Assembly (NCBI GenBank): GCA_023053685.1
Contig: JALIGW010000002.1
Coordinates: 256,732,846-256,796,845 of the forward strand
Direction of reading: 5' to 3'
DNA: 64,000 nucleotides
Origin: Diadophis punctatus similis
Taxonomy: Eukaryota; Chordata; Lepidosauria; Squamata; Dipsadidae
Both the position numbers and the translations under genes were made by a program. Positions 37,401 to 49,147 of the stretch are shown one piece after another. Under the pieces are notes generated by a model. It did not search any database. It had not been told where the DNA came from and saw only the letters and a list, made by a program, of their open reading frames with translations. Each line of letters begins with the position of its first letter. Within the stretch, counting starts at the first letter, position 1.

Positions 37401-40016
37401 CTATCGCACACCTGACTCCCTCACACAGACTTGATCTCTTTGCTTGCCATTTTCTGAGGCCTCGGATGTTTGGCTATCACCAGACGCACCAACTTGCTCC
37501 GGACTGTCATCAATGTCCGGCGGGCATTCTTTATTATCCTTAAGAAGGTTTGGCTTGGCAACTGTCTCTGACCCACCCACTGGATATGAGGAGTCTGGTT
37601 GCTCAGCCACACGCAAGTCCACACGGTTCCGCCGGTATCGGGTTCCCCCAATCTCCACCAAATAGGAGCGGGGTGCCACTTGTTGTAAATAGGTACCCCT
37701 TTCCCATCGGCCAGTCCGATCTCCAGGCAGTGGTCTCATCTGAATTCGTTCTCCCACCTTCAACTCTGGCAAGTCTCTTGCAGATCTATCATATTTGGCC
37801 TTAGCCACTTGCCTCTTCTGCCATAGCCTTTCCGGGACCCCTTGTATCACCACGGGCTCAAGCAACTTATTTGCCACGGGTAAGGACGTCTTTAATCTCC
37901 GTGACATTAATCTTTGTGCTGGGCTTCTGTCCATACCTTCGGTTGGAGTATTCCTCCAATGTAAAATAGCCTTCCATGGATCACTACCTTCGCCATATGT
38001 TTTCCTACATAAGTTCTTAGCAATTTTTACAGCTGATTCGGCTTTTCCGTTCGCTTGCGGATAACGTGGTGATGAAGTAATATGATCAAACTCCCATTCC
38101 GCAGCAAATTTTTTAAATTGCAGACTTACAAATTGAGGACCATTATCTGTAATCACTACATTTGGTTGCCCGTAACGTGCAAACTGAGACTTACATCTCT
38201 TGATGGTGGTCTCAGTTGAAAGATCTGGAAGGAGGTCAATTTCCCAAAAGTCAGAATAATGGTCCACTATTATCAAGTGCTCTTTCCCTGCATAATTAAA
38301 CAAGTCCATACTAATGATCTGCCAGGGTCGGGATGGTATCTCATGTGACATCATGGTTTCTTTCTGTTGCCGATGTGCATATTCATTACAGATGGAACAA
38401 TTACTGACGAAATCCTCAATTTCACCTCGCATATTCGGCCAGTACAATGTGTCACGGGCTTGTCTATAGCATGACTCGCCACCAATATGGCTTGAATGGA
38501 TGCGCAATAACATCTCCGGTCTCAATAACTTTGGCACTATAACTCTGGGACCCTTATACAGAATGCCATCTTGTACAGCGATCTCGTCTCTGAAGGACCA
38601 GTATTCCCTTACAATCATGGGAACTGCCTCTTTCACATCCGGCCACCCACTAAGCACAATATTCTTTAGTGTCTGTAGGGCCACATCAGCGTTTGTGTGT
38701 TGCCTCAACTGCTGTAACCGCTGATACGTAACATTAAGATAATCTGCTTGGTTAATTTCAGCAAAACATGTTTGTTCCTGTTGCAGCCAACAAACCGTCT
38801 GGTATTCATGTTCTCCTCCCATAGCTGTCTGATCTACTGTGGCTCTACTCAGAGTGTTGCTAATATACATTTCACGTCCTGGCTTGAAAACGACGTCAAG
38901 ATTATAATGCTGTAAACTGAGCATCATGCTTTGCAAATGCTTAGGGGCACACAGAAGAGGCTTTTTGAATATGGTTATTAATGGTTTGTGATCAGTTTCA
39001 ACTGTAATTGCATTTCTACCATAAAGGTAATAATGGAAACGCTGGCAAGCAAATACAATACTTAAACATTCTTTCTCGATCTGAGCATAGTTTAACTCTG
39101 CTGGCGAAAGCGCTCTAGATGCGTATGCAACTGGCTGGCCTTCTTGTAACAAACAGCATCCCAGACCGTTCTTACTTGAGTCACTTTGAATAGCGACCGT
39201 TTTTGTGACATCATAATATTTTAATACTGGAGCAGTAGTAACTAAGCGTTTTATCTCTTGCACTGCCTGGTCATGTTTAGGGAGCCAGTACCAAACTGCA
39301 TCTTTATCCACCAGACGTCTCAATGGCTGGCACACCTCAGATAAATGTGGCAACAATTTTGCTAAATATGTGACAAAGCCAATGAATCTCTGCACTGCTT
39401 TAGCATCAGTAGGCAGTGGCATGTTCACAATAGCTCTGATCTTGTCTGGGTCCGCTTTTAACCCTTGTGATGTTAAAATATGTCCATGAAAGCGGACTTC
39501 TCGCACCTTAAACTGCAGCTTCTTTATACTGAGCCTCAGCTTCACCTGCTTACACCGCTCCAATAGTGCCATTAGTTTTCCATTATGATCATGCTCTGCT
39601 TCGTCATCAGTGTCGCCACACCCAACTATAAGGATATTATCAGCTATAGGCTCAATTCCACTGAGACCACTCAATAATTCATGCTGCTTCCTTTGATATA
39701 TCTCTGGTGCTACGGAGACACCAAAGGGCAGTTTAAGCCACCTCTTTCTGCCCCAAGGAGTCCAAAACGTGGTCATATAGCTGCTCTCTTCATCCAGTTT
39801 ACACTGTAAGAAGGCATCCCTGGCATCAACAAGTGTAAAAATCCGTGCCTTAGGCAGCTTGTGCAAAACATCCTCTAACATTGGCATTGGGTAATGCGAT
39901 CGCTTCAAGGCCATATTCAAAAACTTAGGATCGATACAAATTCGGATCTTTTCCAATTTCCTAATCACCACCATGTTACTTATCCAGTCGGTTGGCTCGG
40001 CTACTGAAACAATATG
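37401..40016 (-). pseudogene. gypsy Pol: RT, RNase H, integrase
   Basis: Downstream of the TGA at 40017-40019 the same frame stays open to 37401. RT blocks IRICIDPKFLN, FTLVDARDAF and LPFGVSVAPEIYQRK are present. The catalytic pair normally read as xADD is ADN because codon 39638-39636 is AAT, so the second metal-binding Asp is Asn. RNase H keeps QSDSSKNGLG, Glu and TDHKPL. Integrase keeps the HHCC zinc finger (HSSHIGG..., CSICNEYA) and the DDE core (MDLFNY, ITDNGPQF, GKAESA). The polymerase is expected to be inactive. No frameshift is seen. Confidence 0.93.
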
Positions 40017-41435
40017 TCACTCTGCTTCATATTTATCCAACTGTGCTTTAACCTGTGACTTAATGGCTATAGGGACATTGCGCGGGGCACTTTGTACTGG
40101 AGGAACAGTGGGATCAAGTTGAAAATGAACTTCTCCTGGAACAGATGCAATAGGGCCCTCAAACACCTCCCTATAAGCTTGGAGGACCTGGTGCTTTATC
40201 AATGGTCTCCCCAAGACTTTGGAGGAATAGGTTTCGACATTATGTAACTCCCTTGGAATGGTAAATCGCATCAGTCCCAACCGCTCACATGTTGAGCCTG
40301 ACAATAACGGCTTTTGATCTACATCCACAGTTTCAAATTCCAATTTGTGAGTAACCCCACGTATGTTACATTCAGTATAAAATAAGCCTAGCGACTCCAT
40401 CAGTTCCCCCGAATATAACCTCAATGTGGCACTACTAGGCTGAAGGGGTGTCTCAGGTGCCAATTTCCTTTTGTCCTTTAGGCTCATCACATCACATGTT
40501 GCCCCCGAGTCCAACTGACAAGATTGAGTTATATCATTAAATTTAAGATTAACAAACCACTTTTTACCCTTTGAATGTACTGCACCAATGCATTCTTTCG
40601 TGTAGGTCACATCAGTGGTAAACAGCGATACATCCTCTAAATCCGGTGTTTGCTCGACCATATGCAATTTCTTTGCTGCCAGACACACCCCAGCAAAATG
40701 GTTCAGCCTCCCACAAGCCCTACAGATTTTATCATACGCTGGACACCGTTCTTTCCCACGTGCATGCACATTGTCACAGTATTTACACGGTGTGTGGTTG
40801 TCTACTGACAAATTGCGAGGCTTCTGTTTGAACTGCTGCTGTTGCTGACGATTCCTCACATTTGGCTGGTGCTTGGAAGCTGCATTAACACAGTTGGTCT
40901 GTTTATCTCGCGCCAACGCCATCAGCCGTTTATCTGTAAGTTCAATAGTCCGACATATTTCTATGGCTAATTGCAAGGTTAAATCATGTTCCCTTAATAA
41001 ACGGCGGCGTGTACTTTCCTTGGCAACACCCAAAACTATTTTGTCTCGGATAAGTTCATCTCTCAAGGAACCGTACTCACAACTTGCCGCCCTTTCCTTT
41101 AGGCCAATCATTTCTCCTTCTTCCTGAGTGCAGCTCCCAAAAAGATATCTTTCATATATAACATTCTTATGCGGTCTGAAGAAAGCTTCCAAAGCATCCA
41201 AAATAGCCTTAGTATCAGTCCTCTGCTCTTCTGTAAGAGTTAAACTATGTTTATAAATATGAAGGCATTCTGCACCCATTAGTCTTCTTAATGTGGCAGC
41301 TTGTACTGCTGCCGGCTTATCATTTAAGCCTGTAGCCAAAGAGTAATCTTCAAACTCTGCCCTAAAATTTTCCCAATTAGTGCTAGAGTCCTCACTTACT
41401 CGCATGAGTTGCGGCAGTGGTATATTATCTGCCAT
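40017..41435 (-). pseudogene. gypsy Gag and protease, ended by TGA
   Basis: The 472 codons start MADNIPLPQLMRVSED. An alpha-helical capsid-like region (WENFRAEFEDYSLATGL, LGVAKESTRRRLL) covers about residues 20-170. A Gln-rich basic stretch is followed by zinc-knuckle-like cysteines (CKYCDNVHARGKERC, CRACGRLNHFAGVC, residues 218-252). The protease active site is LDSGATCDV (about residues 308-316). The frame ends at TGA 40017-40019, after which Pol continues in the same frame without shift. It could be a point mutation or, less likely, a readthrough site. Confidence 0.93.
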
Positions 41436-41495
41436 GATGCTATATTTCTTACTTCAGACGCTCCACTTTTCAAGGCCAAACCACTTCTGACACCA

Positions 41496-41637
41496 TGTTT
41501 CAGATAAGCTTTTATTAACGAGCTAAAACAAACTAACGACGCTTATAAAGCATCTTCAAAGACAACACCCAGGAACCGGAAACACCTCATAGAGGCACAT
41601 AGAGATAAAGATTAAAAGCAAACACAATCCCATAACA
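41496..41637 (-). repeat. gypsy 5' LTR
   Basis: 142 bases, next to the Leu-type primer-binding site. Confidence 0.95.
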
Positions 41638-41837
41638 GGGACCATCTAGGGCAGGCCTCTCATCAAGCTTAGCAGGTGGCCAAGAGGGTCCCCTTGAGAA
41701 ATATTTTGGGAACTTGTGTTCTTGCAGTGTTTGTTAAGGGAAGATTGTGCAACCTATTATGGGCTGTTGATGGGGAGGGGTCCCTCTGAGTCCTCCAGCC
41801 CATGAAGGGTCCTGATTGACTCTTTTCCTCCTTCCAG

Positions 41838-41861
41838 CAACTCCCATCCATCCACCTGCAG
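41838..41861 (+). pseudogene. MHC class II beta-like 24-bp cytoplasmic exon
   Basis: A ccttccag acceptor and G|GTGAGT donor bound exactly 24 bases, read in phase 1 as TPIHPPA with split end codons. A 24-base cytoplasmic exon is the known size in mammalian class II beta genes, and its phase fits the exon at 37107-37157. A CAG at about 42384 followed by CCTAG could be the final exon with an immediate stop, but that is speculative. Confidence 0.55.
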
Positions 41862-42029
41862 GTGAGTTTCTCCTCTTCCCCCTCATCTGAACCCTTCCTA
41901 AAAGTTATTGGAGGTTTTTAAAGTTCTTTAATTGCTCAATTTAAAAAAAAAACATGCCTGAACAAAATCTCCCTGCTGTGCACACAGCAAATTTTTCAGA
42001 TTTTGGGCAGCTTTCCCTTACAGAGACCC

Positions 42030-42190
42030 CCATGAATGAATGGTTTTTAACATTATGTCATGTTTTTACATTGTCATGTAGTATTGTATTATTCTTATGC
42101 CTGTTGCACACCGCCCTGAGTCCTACGGGATTGGGCGGCCTATAAGAACTTTTAATTAAATTAAATTAAATTAAATTAAATTAAATTAAA
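42030..42190 (+). mobile_element. L2 3' end with (AAATT)n tail
   Basis: 3' UTR of L2 (caccgccctgagtcctacgg, ggcggcctataagaac) with an AAATT array at 42155-42190. No coding part is left. Confidence 0.85.
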
Positions 42191-43139
42191 AAGTATTGCA
42201 ATCTAAAACAAAAACACACAATCACTAACATCTTACCCAGAATTTTTCCATGTTTTGGGAAATTGCAAACAGAATGGAAGAAGGGGCCATTCCTTCCAAT
42301 TCCTCATTCGGGGAGGGAGCACCCCAAGTTTGTGGACTGTTCTTCGTGACCCCCCCTTCTCCTTGTGACATCTCACTCAATTTCCAGCCTAGTGACCCCC
42401 CCAGGCTCCCCCCTTTGCTCCTAGCCCCACCTTCTTTCTTCCTATGAATCCTCTGCAGGAAGGGAGGGGGGAGGAAGGGGAGCCCCCTCTCTTGATTAAC
42501 CCCCTAATTAACACAATTAGGGAGAATTCCAGAATCCCCTGGAGATGAAATGGGGAGGAATCCCTGGTCCTTCCCCGCCTTTTCCTCCCTGAAATGGGCG
42601 GATTCTCCATCTATCCGTCCCTGACTGTCAACCACCCCCCTGCAGTATGGGCCTGTCTTGGGAGTGGGGGAAGAAAGGGAAGAAAAATATGTTATTTACA
42701 GTAAAAGTTTCTCTTTATATTCTGATTTTCTTCCCCATCTCTTTTTCTACAGCACTCATGAATTAATCCTGCTCTCCGATGCAAAAGGATATTTGTTTTC
42801 TTTAGTCACTGATGACTCTTTGTCCTTTTTTGCAACCTCTGGACAAAATGGAGGCTGAAGGTGGCAGGTTGGGGAGAGGAAGAGGATGGCAGCCTGGACC
42901 TTCTCCTGCTGAGACACCTCCCCCCTCCGCCAGCTTCCTTTCAGGGCCTCCCTTTCTTTGAGGGGAGGGGGGGAGACCATCTAGTCCAACCTTCTGGCCG
43001 AGGCACTACTCCACAGTTGTGTATCTGGACACAGGCAGTCGCACAAAGTTGGGCCCAGATCCAGGCAGCCTCTGTGGGGCATCCAGCACTCGCCTGACAC
43101 AGGCAGAACCTCTTGGCTCCTTTCATGCCCCCCCCAAAT
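42191..43139. other. No gene recognised
   Basis: Pyrimidine- and purine-biased sequence. The part near 42980-43010 has the CR1-like phrase ccatctagtccaacc. The end of the MHC relic may lie at about 42384. Short frames on both strands lack support. Confidence 0.4.
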
Positions 43140-43189
43140 AAGGGAGGAGGGAAAGAGGGAGAGAGACAGAGAGAGAGAAAAAGGTGAAG

Positions 43190-43442
43190 AACACACCTGA
43201 GGCTGGGTATGGCAAGAGGTGGCTGGGAGGGGAGGGGTGAGGCAGGGCTGGGTGTGGCAAATAATTTAACAATGACCGGCTGGGTAGGCGTGGTATGTGT
43301 GTGTCATGTGACTAGGTGGGACTGAGTGATGTCGAGATGGCCACGCCCACCCAGTTGTTAAATTATTGGCTCCCGGTGTTTTCTTTTCTGTGGGAAAGGG
43401 GTCCAAAAGGCTCTTTGAGTGTTTAAGGTTGCCGACCCCTGG
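43190..43442. mobile_element. hAT-like repeat, copy in unit C
   Basis: Counterpart of 19175-19440, ending gtttaaggttgccgacccctg. Confidence 0.5.
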
Positions 43443-43600
43443 ACTCTGTCAACAACAACCCACGATGAAGAAAGTAGTGAGACGGGTCTTACAAGGAGAA
43501 GTGGGAAATAATGAATATCAGAGGATACCTTTTGGCTTCGTTATTAGCTAGGATGAGACAAAGATCAGATATGAGGACACTGCATATAAAAAGCAGTTAA

Positions 43601-43996
43601 AGATAGTCCTCGACGTATGACCACAATTGAGCCCAACATTTCTGTTGTTAGGTGAGACATTTGTTAAGTGAATGTTGCCCCATTTTACGACCTTTCTCAC
43701 CACAGTTGTTAAGTGAATCATTGCAGTTAAGTTTGTAACATGGTTGTTAAGTGAATCTGGCTTCCCCATGGATTTTGCTTGTGGAAAGGTTGCAAAAGTC
43801 AATCACATGACCTTGGGACACAGCAACGGTCATAAGTCCGAACCATTTGCCAAGCGTCTGAATTTTGATCACATGATCATGGGATCCTACAAAGGTCGTA
43901 AAGGTAAAAAATTGTCATAAATCATTTTTTTTCAGTGACTCCATTGTAACTTTGAACGGTCACTAAATGAATTGTTGTAAATCAAGGACTACCTGT
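43601..43996 (+). mobile_element. TIR repeat, full length (396 bp)
   Basis: Ends agatagtcctcgac and, inverted, acaggtagtccttgat are terminal inverted repeats. Internally, ttgttaagtgaat recurs several times. It has no coding capacity. Partial copies lie at 1672-1800 and 20114-20351. It is a non-autonomous DNA-transposon-like family. Confidence 0.75.
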
Positions 43997-45019
43997 TCTA
44001 TATTCATTAGGGGAAACTAACAAAGACCCCTATAGGACCCTGGTATTTAACCCTGAAGGATTTCTAATTTCTAGATCAAAGGAGTGGTGGGAATCCTTTG
44101 AATTCTGCACAAGATCAGTAGGATCTTTCCAATCTCAGGGAAGAGATCGGCTGGGTCCTCAGCTGGGAGAAACCGAAGAAGAAGGAAGAGCAAAGGCAAC
44201 AGCTGGAAAAGGAGGTTGAATGGAGGCAGAAGCCACACCAGCCTTCGATTCTGGGACAGCTGACCGATCGGTTTGGTCAGGACATGGATGTTAATGCAGT
44301 TTCTTCTGCAGAGTTTTGGGATTTAGAGTATTTGTGTTTTGTGTATTTTGTTATTTGATTTTAAATGAGTTTTGTCTCTCGAAGGCCGGCAAGTGCTGTC
44401 TTCCTTGGATTTTTCATCTTGTTTAACAAACGTGATTGATCCTATGATCCCCATATCTTTAGTGAAGCTGATGTGGCTAGCAAGCTTTCTTTGGGAATTG
44501 ACAGGCTGGATTCAAAGTTTCCGAGAAACGGCTGAAGTTCTTGAGCCTTCCGATTGCAAGATTGGATCCTTGTAGGCTGAGACAGGCGTCTCTGGCTCTA
44601 GTTTGACAGTTTAGATGGGGGTAATGGAGCTTCTCTCTTCCTTTATTAATGGGAGGGGGGGCTTTTCCTTTGGGGACGTTGTGTCTTTTCTTACACAGCC
44701 AAGTAGAATTCCTCCATTCTGTGCCAGCTCCACCCTCATGCTTTGCAATTGTCTTTTTGGTGACAGAAAAACCACACTTCAAACTTTTCACTTCCGTCTT
44801 TTGTTTTTTTAAGGGTGAGGGAGGAAAGCATCAGCTCCCCAAACCCTACGAGAGGGGTTCACTCCGGGATCCAAGGCTAGACGGGAGGTGGATTCCCAAC
44901 AGTACAATGACAGATTATGCAAATCCTCTAGGAATGGCCAATCAATCACCGGGCGGGGTGTGAGCGGGATCTAGTTGATCTTGGAATTCGCTTCTAACTC
45001 CACGCTCGTCCGGAGAGTC
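43997..45019. other. Duplicated 5' flank of gene C
   Basis: Homologous to 20352-21540 of unit B without its L2 insertion. No gene is recognised. Confidence 0.4.
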
Positions 45020-45575
45020 AGCGTGTCCCGCCTGCCTCTTGCCTTAAGCCGCCAGCTGACGGTGGCGGCTGCAGCCTTCCCAGCAGGCGACTGAGACGCA
45101 GGGCAGCATCAGGGCTCCGAGGTTCCTTCGGCAGCTTGGCTGGAGAACGGCGGGGATGCGGCTGCTCTTTCCTTCACCTGGGAAAAAAGATCTTGCGGTG
45201 CTGAGGGCTAGGAAAGAGGGAAGAAGAGAAAAGGGAAGGAAGGAAGACCAGAGATGGAAGGAAGGAAGGAAGGAAGACCAGAGATTAATGGAAGGAAGGA
45301 AGGAAGGCCAGGAAGGAAGGCCAGAGATGAAAGGAAGGAAGGAAGGAAAGAAGAGGAATGTTAGGTGGGAGGGTGGGAGGAAGGAAGAGAAAAAAGAGAG
45401 GGAAAGAAAAAAGAAAGAAAGATGTTAGGAAGGAAGAAAGACAGAAAGAAAAAGAAAAATGGTAGGAGGGGTAGTCTTATTAAGAGAATATATCCCAAAC
45501 TCTATATTTTAATTGGAAAAGTTGGGGGTCGTCTTATACACCCAGTCATCTTATACGCCGGAATATACAGTACTT
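45020..45575. repeat. Unit C-specific block with (GGAA)n array
   Basis: A GC-rich start (ccgcctgcctcttgcc) is followed by a GGAAGGAA-type array (45230-45440), ending cgtcttatacgccggaatat, which resembles one terminus of a TIR element. It replaces unit B sequence 21545-21990. The other terminus is not evident. Confidence 0.55.
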
Positions 45576-46709
45576 AGCATTTTCTCAGAGGTTCCTTTGT
45601 GCACCCGTGTGGACAGTCTGCACTCCCATCACCTGTAACACTTTGTGAAATACAGATATTGATCCCGTTTTATAGATAGGAAATTGAAGTTGGAAGAGAG
45701 AGAGAGAGACCATCCTGTGTGAAATTTAAAACTAACTCACTTCTTCTTCCTTGAGGATATAGTATTCATTTGGATATTTCCACGGAAGACCCAGTATTTC
45801 AAATAATCCTACTTACCCCCCCCACACAGATTCCTTCTCAACGCTTTATGGATTATTACCTGTGACCGAAGCTAGCATCTCCTGAATGTATCAATGATCT
45901 CAGTCTAGACGTTTAACTCCGATCCTTATCCGATTCTGAGCAGATAACCTGTTTCTGAATAACACCGCTTAGAGACTCTGCTTAGAAACCATTTGATTTG
46001 CAGGGGCAGCTGGAGCTTCTCCGGAGGGGGGGCCTGTGGGGTCATGGGAGGGAAAGGTCAGCCCCCCTGCCCAGGCATCCCCCAGAGGCAGAGGGGGCAT
46101 CCCCACAGTCAGGGAGGGGCTGGGAGGCCAAAGGGCTGCAGCTGAAAGAGGCCGAATCCAGGAAAGGCTCTTTCTCCAATACTCCTCAGGGGGAAATCTA
46201 CTTTTTCATAGTCTGAGTATCGGAAGGAAGGAAGGAAGGAAGGAGGGAGGGAGGAGAGAGGGAGGGAGGGAGGGATTCCTACTTCCTCCCCTCTGATTCC
46301 CCCCCCAATTGAGATCCACAAGAGCGCTTCTTGAATGAAACCCCACCTGCTATTTGTGTTGGGTCAGAAAACCCCACAGCGCTGGGGTAAAACCTGCCCT
46401 CCGGCAGCCCCTTTGCCAGGGAGGGTTCAAAAGGCAGAAGCTCTCAATGGGGGGGCAGGGCAGTGACCCCCACATGATTGGGGGGAGGGGCACTCCCACC
46501 CAGGAAATGTGTGTGTGTCTGTGTGTGTGAAGGTGCCTAAAGACCCCAAGTCCTCGAGGGTTGTGGGGCTGTGCCTCCACGTTGCTCATCCATTGCAGCC
46601 CCCATTTTCAGGTACGATCCGGGGGGGGGGAGCGCAAAAGGAAGTCCACATTCCCCTCCGGAGCTGGCATGAAGCACCCCCCCAGAATGCAGCCCCCCCT
46701 CACTGAAGG
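45576..46709. other. Duplicated 5' flank of gene C, continued
   Basis: Homologous to 21992-23413. A second GGAA run lies near 46225-46275. No gene is recognised. Confidence 0.4.
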
Positions 46710-46917
46710 TGTAATGTCCTGGGGCTCCACCAGGGGGCTCCAAAAGGAGCGGGATTTCTAAGCATTGTGATTGGTTGATGTTATGTTGTGTTCAGTATAA
46801 ATACAGAGCTGTCAGATCGGGGGCTGCTCCTGTCAGACAACTCTAGTTAGGAGGTTCAGAAGTTAATAAAGCATTAGTCCGACTCATGCCTCAGCGTCCT
46901 TCCTCACGAATATAATA
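46710..46917 (+). repeat. gypsy 5' LTR
   Basis: 208 bases, TG at the start and TATAATA at the end. It contains CCAAT and TATA elements in the same direction as gene C, and a CTCF-like core at 46727-46741. Confidence 0.94.
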
Positions 46918-46934
46918 CTGGCGACGAAGGTGGG

Positions 46935-49136
46935 ATGTCTCGAGTGCGTGCTGTCCTCACCAAATTCCAGGATGTGGGGCTACGAATTAAGAAATCTAAA
47001 TGTGTGTTTGTGGCTAGCAGCGTAGAATTCCTCGGGTTCTTGGTGGACTCCACTGGAATACACCCCACAGCCTCTAAGATCCAAGCCATTGTGGACGCAC
47101 CCAGGCCAAATTGTAAAGCGGAGCTGCAAGCCTTTCTTGGCCTCTTGAACTTTTATGCAATTTTCCTGCCTCACAAAGCCACAGTGGCAGAACCGCTGCA
47201 CAGATTGCTGGACGCCAGGGCACCGTGGAAATGGGGCCCCCGTGAGGCACACTCATTTGCCGCTGTGAAAGGACTTTTGACAGCAAACACGGTTCTGGCT
47301 CAATACAGCACCCAACTGCCACTAGTGCTAGCGTGCGATGCGTCACCCTACGGCGTGGGCGCTGTCCTTAGCCACCGCTTGCCGAACGGAGAGGAAGCCC
47401 CGATTGCATTTTTTTCCAGAACCTTAGCTGGGCCGGAAAGGAACTACGGCCAAATCGACAAGGAGGCCCTGGCTCTCATCGCGGGGGTTCGCAAGTTCCA
47501 TCACTATTTGTATGGGCGCCGTTTCGACCTCGTGACTGACCACCAGCCACTTCTGGGGTTACTCTCCAGCAACCGTCCGACACCCCAGATGATATCCCCA
47601 AGAATGACCCGTTGGAGCGTTTTCCTTGCCAACTATGAGTACCACCTAATCTACCGACCCGGCCGCAACATCGCGCACGCCGATGCCTTAAGCTGCTGCC
47701 CCCTGCCTATCCTGCTGGAGGACCCGGCACCTGCATCTACGGTCTTCCACTTGAACGACATCAAGCTACCCATCGCAGCAAGCGACATCGCCAAGTCTAC
47801 GGCTCGAGACCCCGTCCTGTCAAGAGTACTGACTTGGGTGCTGAGGGGCTGGCCTGGGGACACTGTGACTTCCGAATTTGCCCCATTCAAAACGCGCCAA
47901 TGTGAACTGTCTGTTTTACGGGGCTGTTTATTGTGGGGTGAGCGGGTTGTAATCCCCACGGTTTTTAGGCGAGCCACCCTCAACTTGTTGCATAGGGGCC
48001 ATCCCGGGGTGGTCCGAATGAAGGCCCTAGCCAGGGGTTACGTGTGGTGGCCGGGGATGGATAAGGCCATCGAAGAAAGGGTGGCCAAGTGCTCCATCTG
48101 TCAGGAGAATAGGGCATCCCCGCCTAAGGCAATCCCGCAGGTTTGGGAAACCCCAGCAGGCCCCTGGTCCCGCATCCACGTGGATTTTGCCAGCCCAGTA
48201 CAAGGCCAGATGTTCTTGGTGGTCATGGACGCTTTTTCTAAATGGTTGGAAGTCCGCTTAATGTCCACGACCACCACTGACTCCCTGATTAGGTGTTTGG
48301 AGTCATTGTTTGCGACACATGGGTACCCCGACGTATTGATCTCGGATAACGGGCCTCAGCTGACAGCGGCCCGATTTGAGGGGTTCCTCGCCAACTTAGG
48401 CATACAGCATGGTCTCATTGCGCCATGGCACCCTGCAGGTAATGGCATGGCGGAACGCATGGTTCGCACAACGAAAGAAACACTTCGCAAACTAGGCCCG
48501 GGGGATTGGCGAGATAAAGTAGCAGAGCTCCTGTTCACACAGCACACTACGCCATGTACAGCCACGAATAAAACACTGGCTGAGTTGCTCATGGGGAGGC
48601 GTTTGAGAACACAGCTCGATAGACTACACCCCCATTATTCCACAGAAAAGCTTCTAGACTCCTCCCGGCCAGGGCGCTCGTTCCAAGTAGGCAGCCCTGT
48701 GTACGCACGCAACTATGCCGGCAGCCCACTTTGGCTCCCAGGGGTGGTAGTCGGCTCAAGCGGCCCGTGCTCCTATCGTGTCCTGTTAGACAACGGCCAG
48801 GAGTGGCACCGCCACATTAACCAAATGCGATCTCGGTGGGGGGAAACGGCAGGAGCCAAGCCACAACTGGCAGAGCCCCCCAACCCTATAGAGGGACTCC
48901 GACTAGGGGAGGATGGGGCGCGACGAGCTGCGAGCCAAACCGCTCTCGCTGACTTACCGGGACGGGAAGAAGCAGTCGTAGAGGAGTTCACGCCTCTCCC
49001 CGGGGAGGAGACAAGTCCGGCAATAGACCATGCAGACGGAGACCGCAGTCTGGGAGAACAACCCCAAGAGTTAAGACGATCTAGTCGGATCAGACGGCGC
49101 CCAGCGTACCTCGCTGAGTACGCATGCTCCAACTAA
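46935..49136 (+). CDS. gypsy Pol fragment: RT thumb, RNase H, integrase
   Basis: This 733-codon frame has no internal stop. It opens in the RT thumb (RVRAVLTKFQDVGLRIKKSK) after the catalytic YxDD, which is deleted. RNase H follows (LACDASPYGVGAVLSH, Glu in QIDKEALAL, TDHQPL; about residues 125-210). The integrase zinc finger is HRGHPGVVRMK...CSICQEN and the catalytic core is DFASP, ISDNGPQL and NGMAERM, with all three acidic residues present. The C-terminal tail from about residue 560 has an SH3-like region (GSPVYARNYAGS). The ATG is created by the deletion joint. Integrase and RNase H could still fold. A host role is unproven. Confidence 0.9.
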   Translation: MSRVRAVLTKFQDVGLRIKKSKCVFVASSVEFLGFLVDSTGIHPTASKIQAIVDAPRPNCKAELQAFLGLLNFYAIFLPHKATVAEPLHRLLDARAPWKWGPREAHSFAAVKGLLTANTVLAQYSTQLPLVLACDASPYGVGAVLSHRLPNGEEAPIAFFSRTLAGPERNYGQIDKEALALIAGVRKFHHYLYGRRFDLVTDHQPLLGLLSSNRPTPQMISPRMTRWSVFLANYEYHLIYRPGRNIAHADALSCCPLPILLEDPAPASTVFHLNDIKLPIAASDIAKSTARDPVLSRVLTWVLRGWPGDTVTSEFAPFKTRQCELSVLRGCLLWGERVVIPTVFRRATLNLLHRGHPGVVRMKALARGYVWWPGMDKAIEERVAKCSICQENRASPPKAIPQVWETPAGPWSRIHVDFASPVQGQMFLVVMDAFSKWLEVRLMSTTTTDSLIRCLESLFATHGYPDVLISDNGPQLTAARFEGFLANLGIQHGLIAPWHPAGNGMAERMVRTTKETLRKLGPGDWRDKVAELLFTQHTTPCTATNKTLAELLMGRRLRTQLDRLHPHYSTEKLLDSSRPGRSFQVGSPVYARNYAGSPLWLPGVVVGSSGPCSYRVLLDNGQEWHRHINQMRSRWGETAGAKPQLAEPPNPIEGLRLGEDGARRAASQTALADLPGREEAVVEEFTPLPGEETSPAIDHADGDRSLGEQPQELRRSSRIRRRPAYLAEYACSN

Positions 49137-49147
49137 AGGGTAAGGGA

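Larger units (their letters stand above)
37191..41637 (-). mobile_element. Ty3/gypsy retrotransposon, nearly complete
   Basis: The 142-bp LTRs (37191-37332 and 41496-41637) differ at two bases. Both are TG...CA and flanked by a perfect target duplication gggac (37186-37190 and 41638-41642). The minus-strand primer-binding site TGGTGTCAGAAGTGG (41495-41481) complements a Leu tRNA 3' end. A purine tract (aaaaggggaga) precedes the 3' LTR. One long frame covers Gag, protease, RT, RNase H and integrase with a single in-frame TGA. The insertion sits in an intron of the MHC class II beta relic. Confidence 0.96.

Noticed and set aside
46935..49136. Domesticated integrase gene
   Set aside because: LTRs, target duplication and the empty site in unit B show an ordinary young insertion. 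An open frame alone does not show host use.
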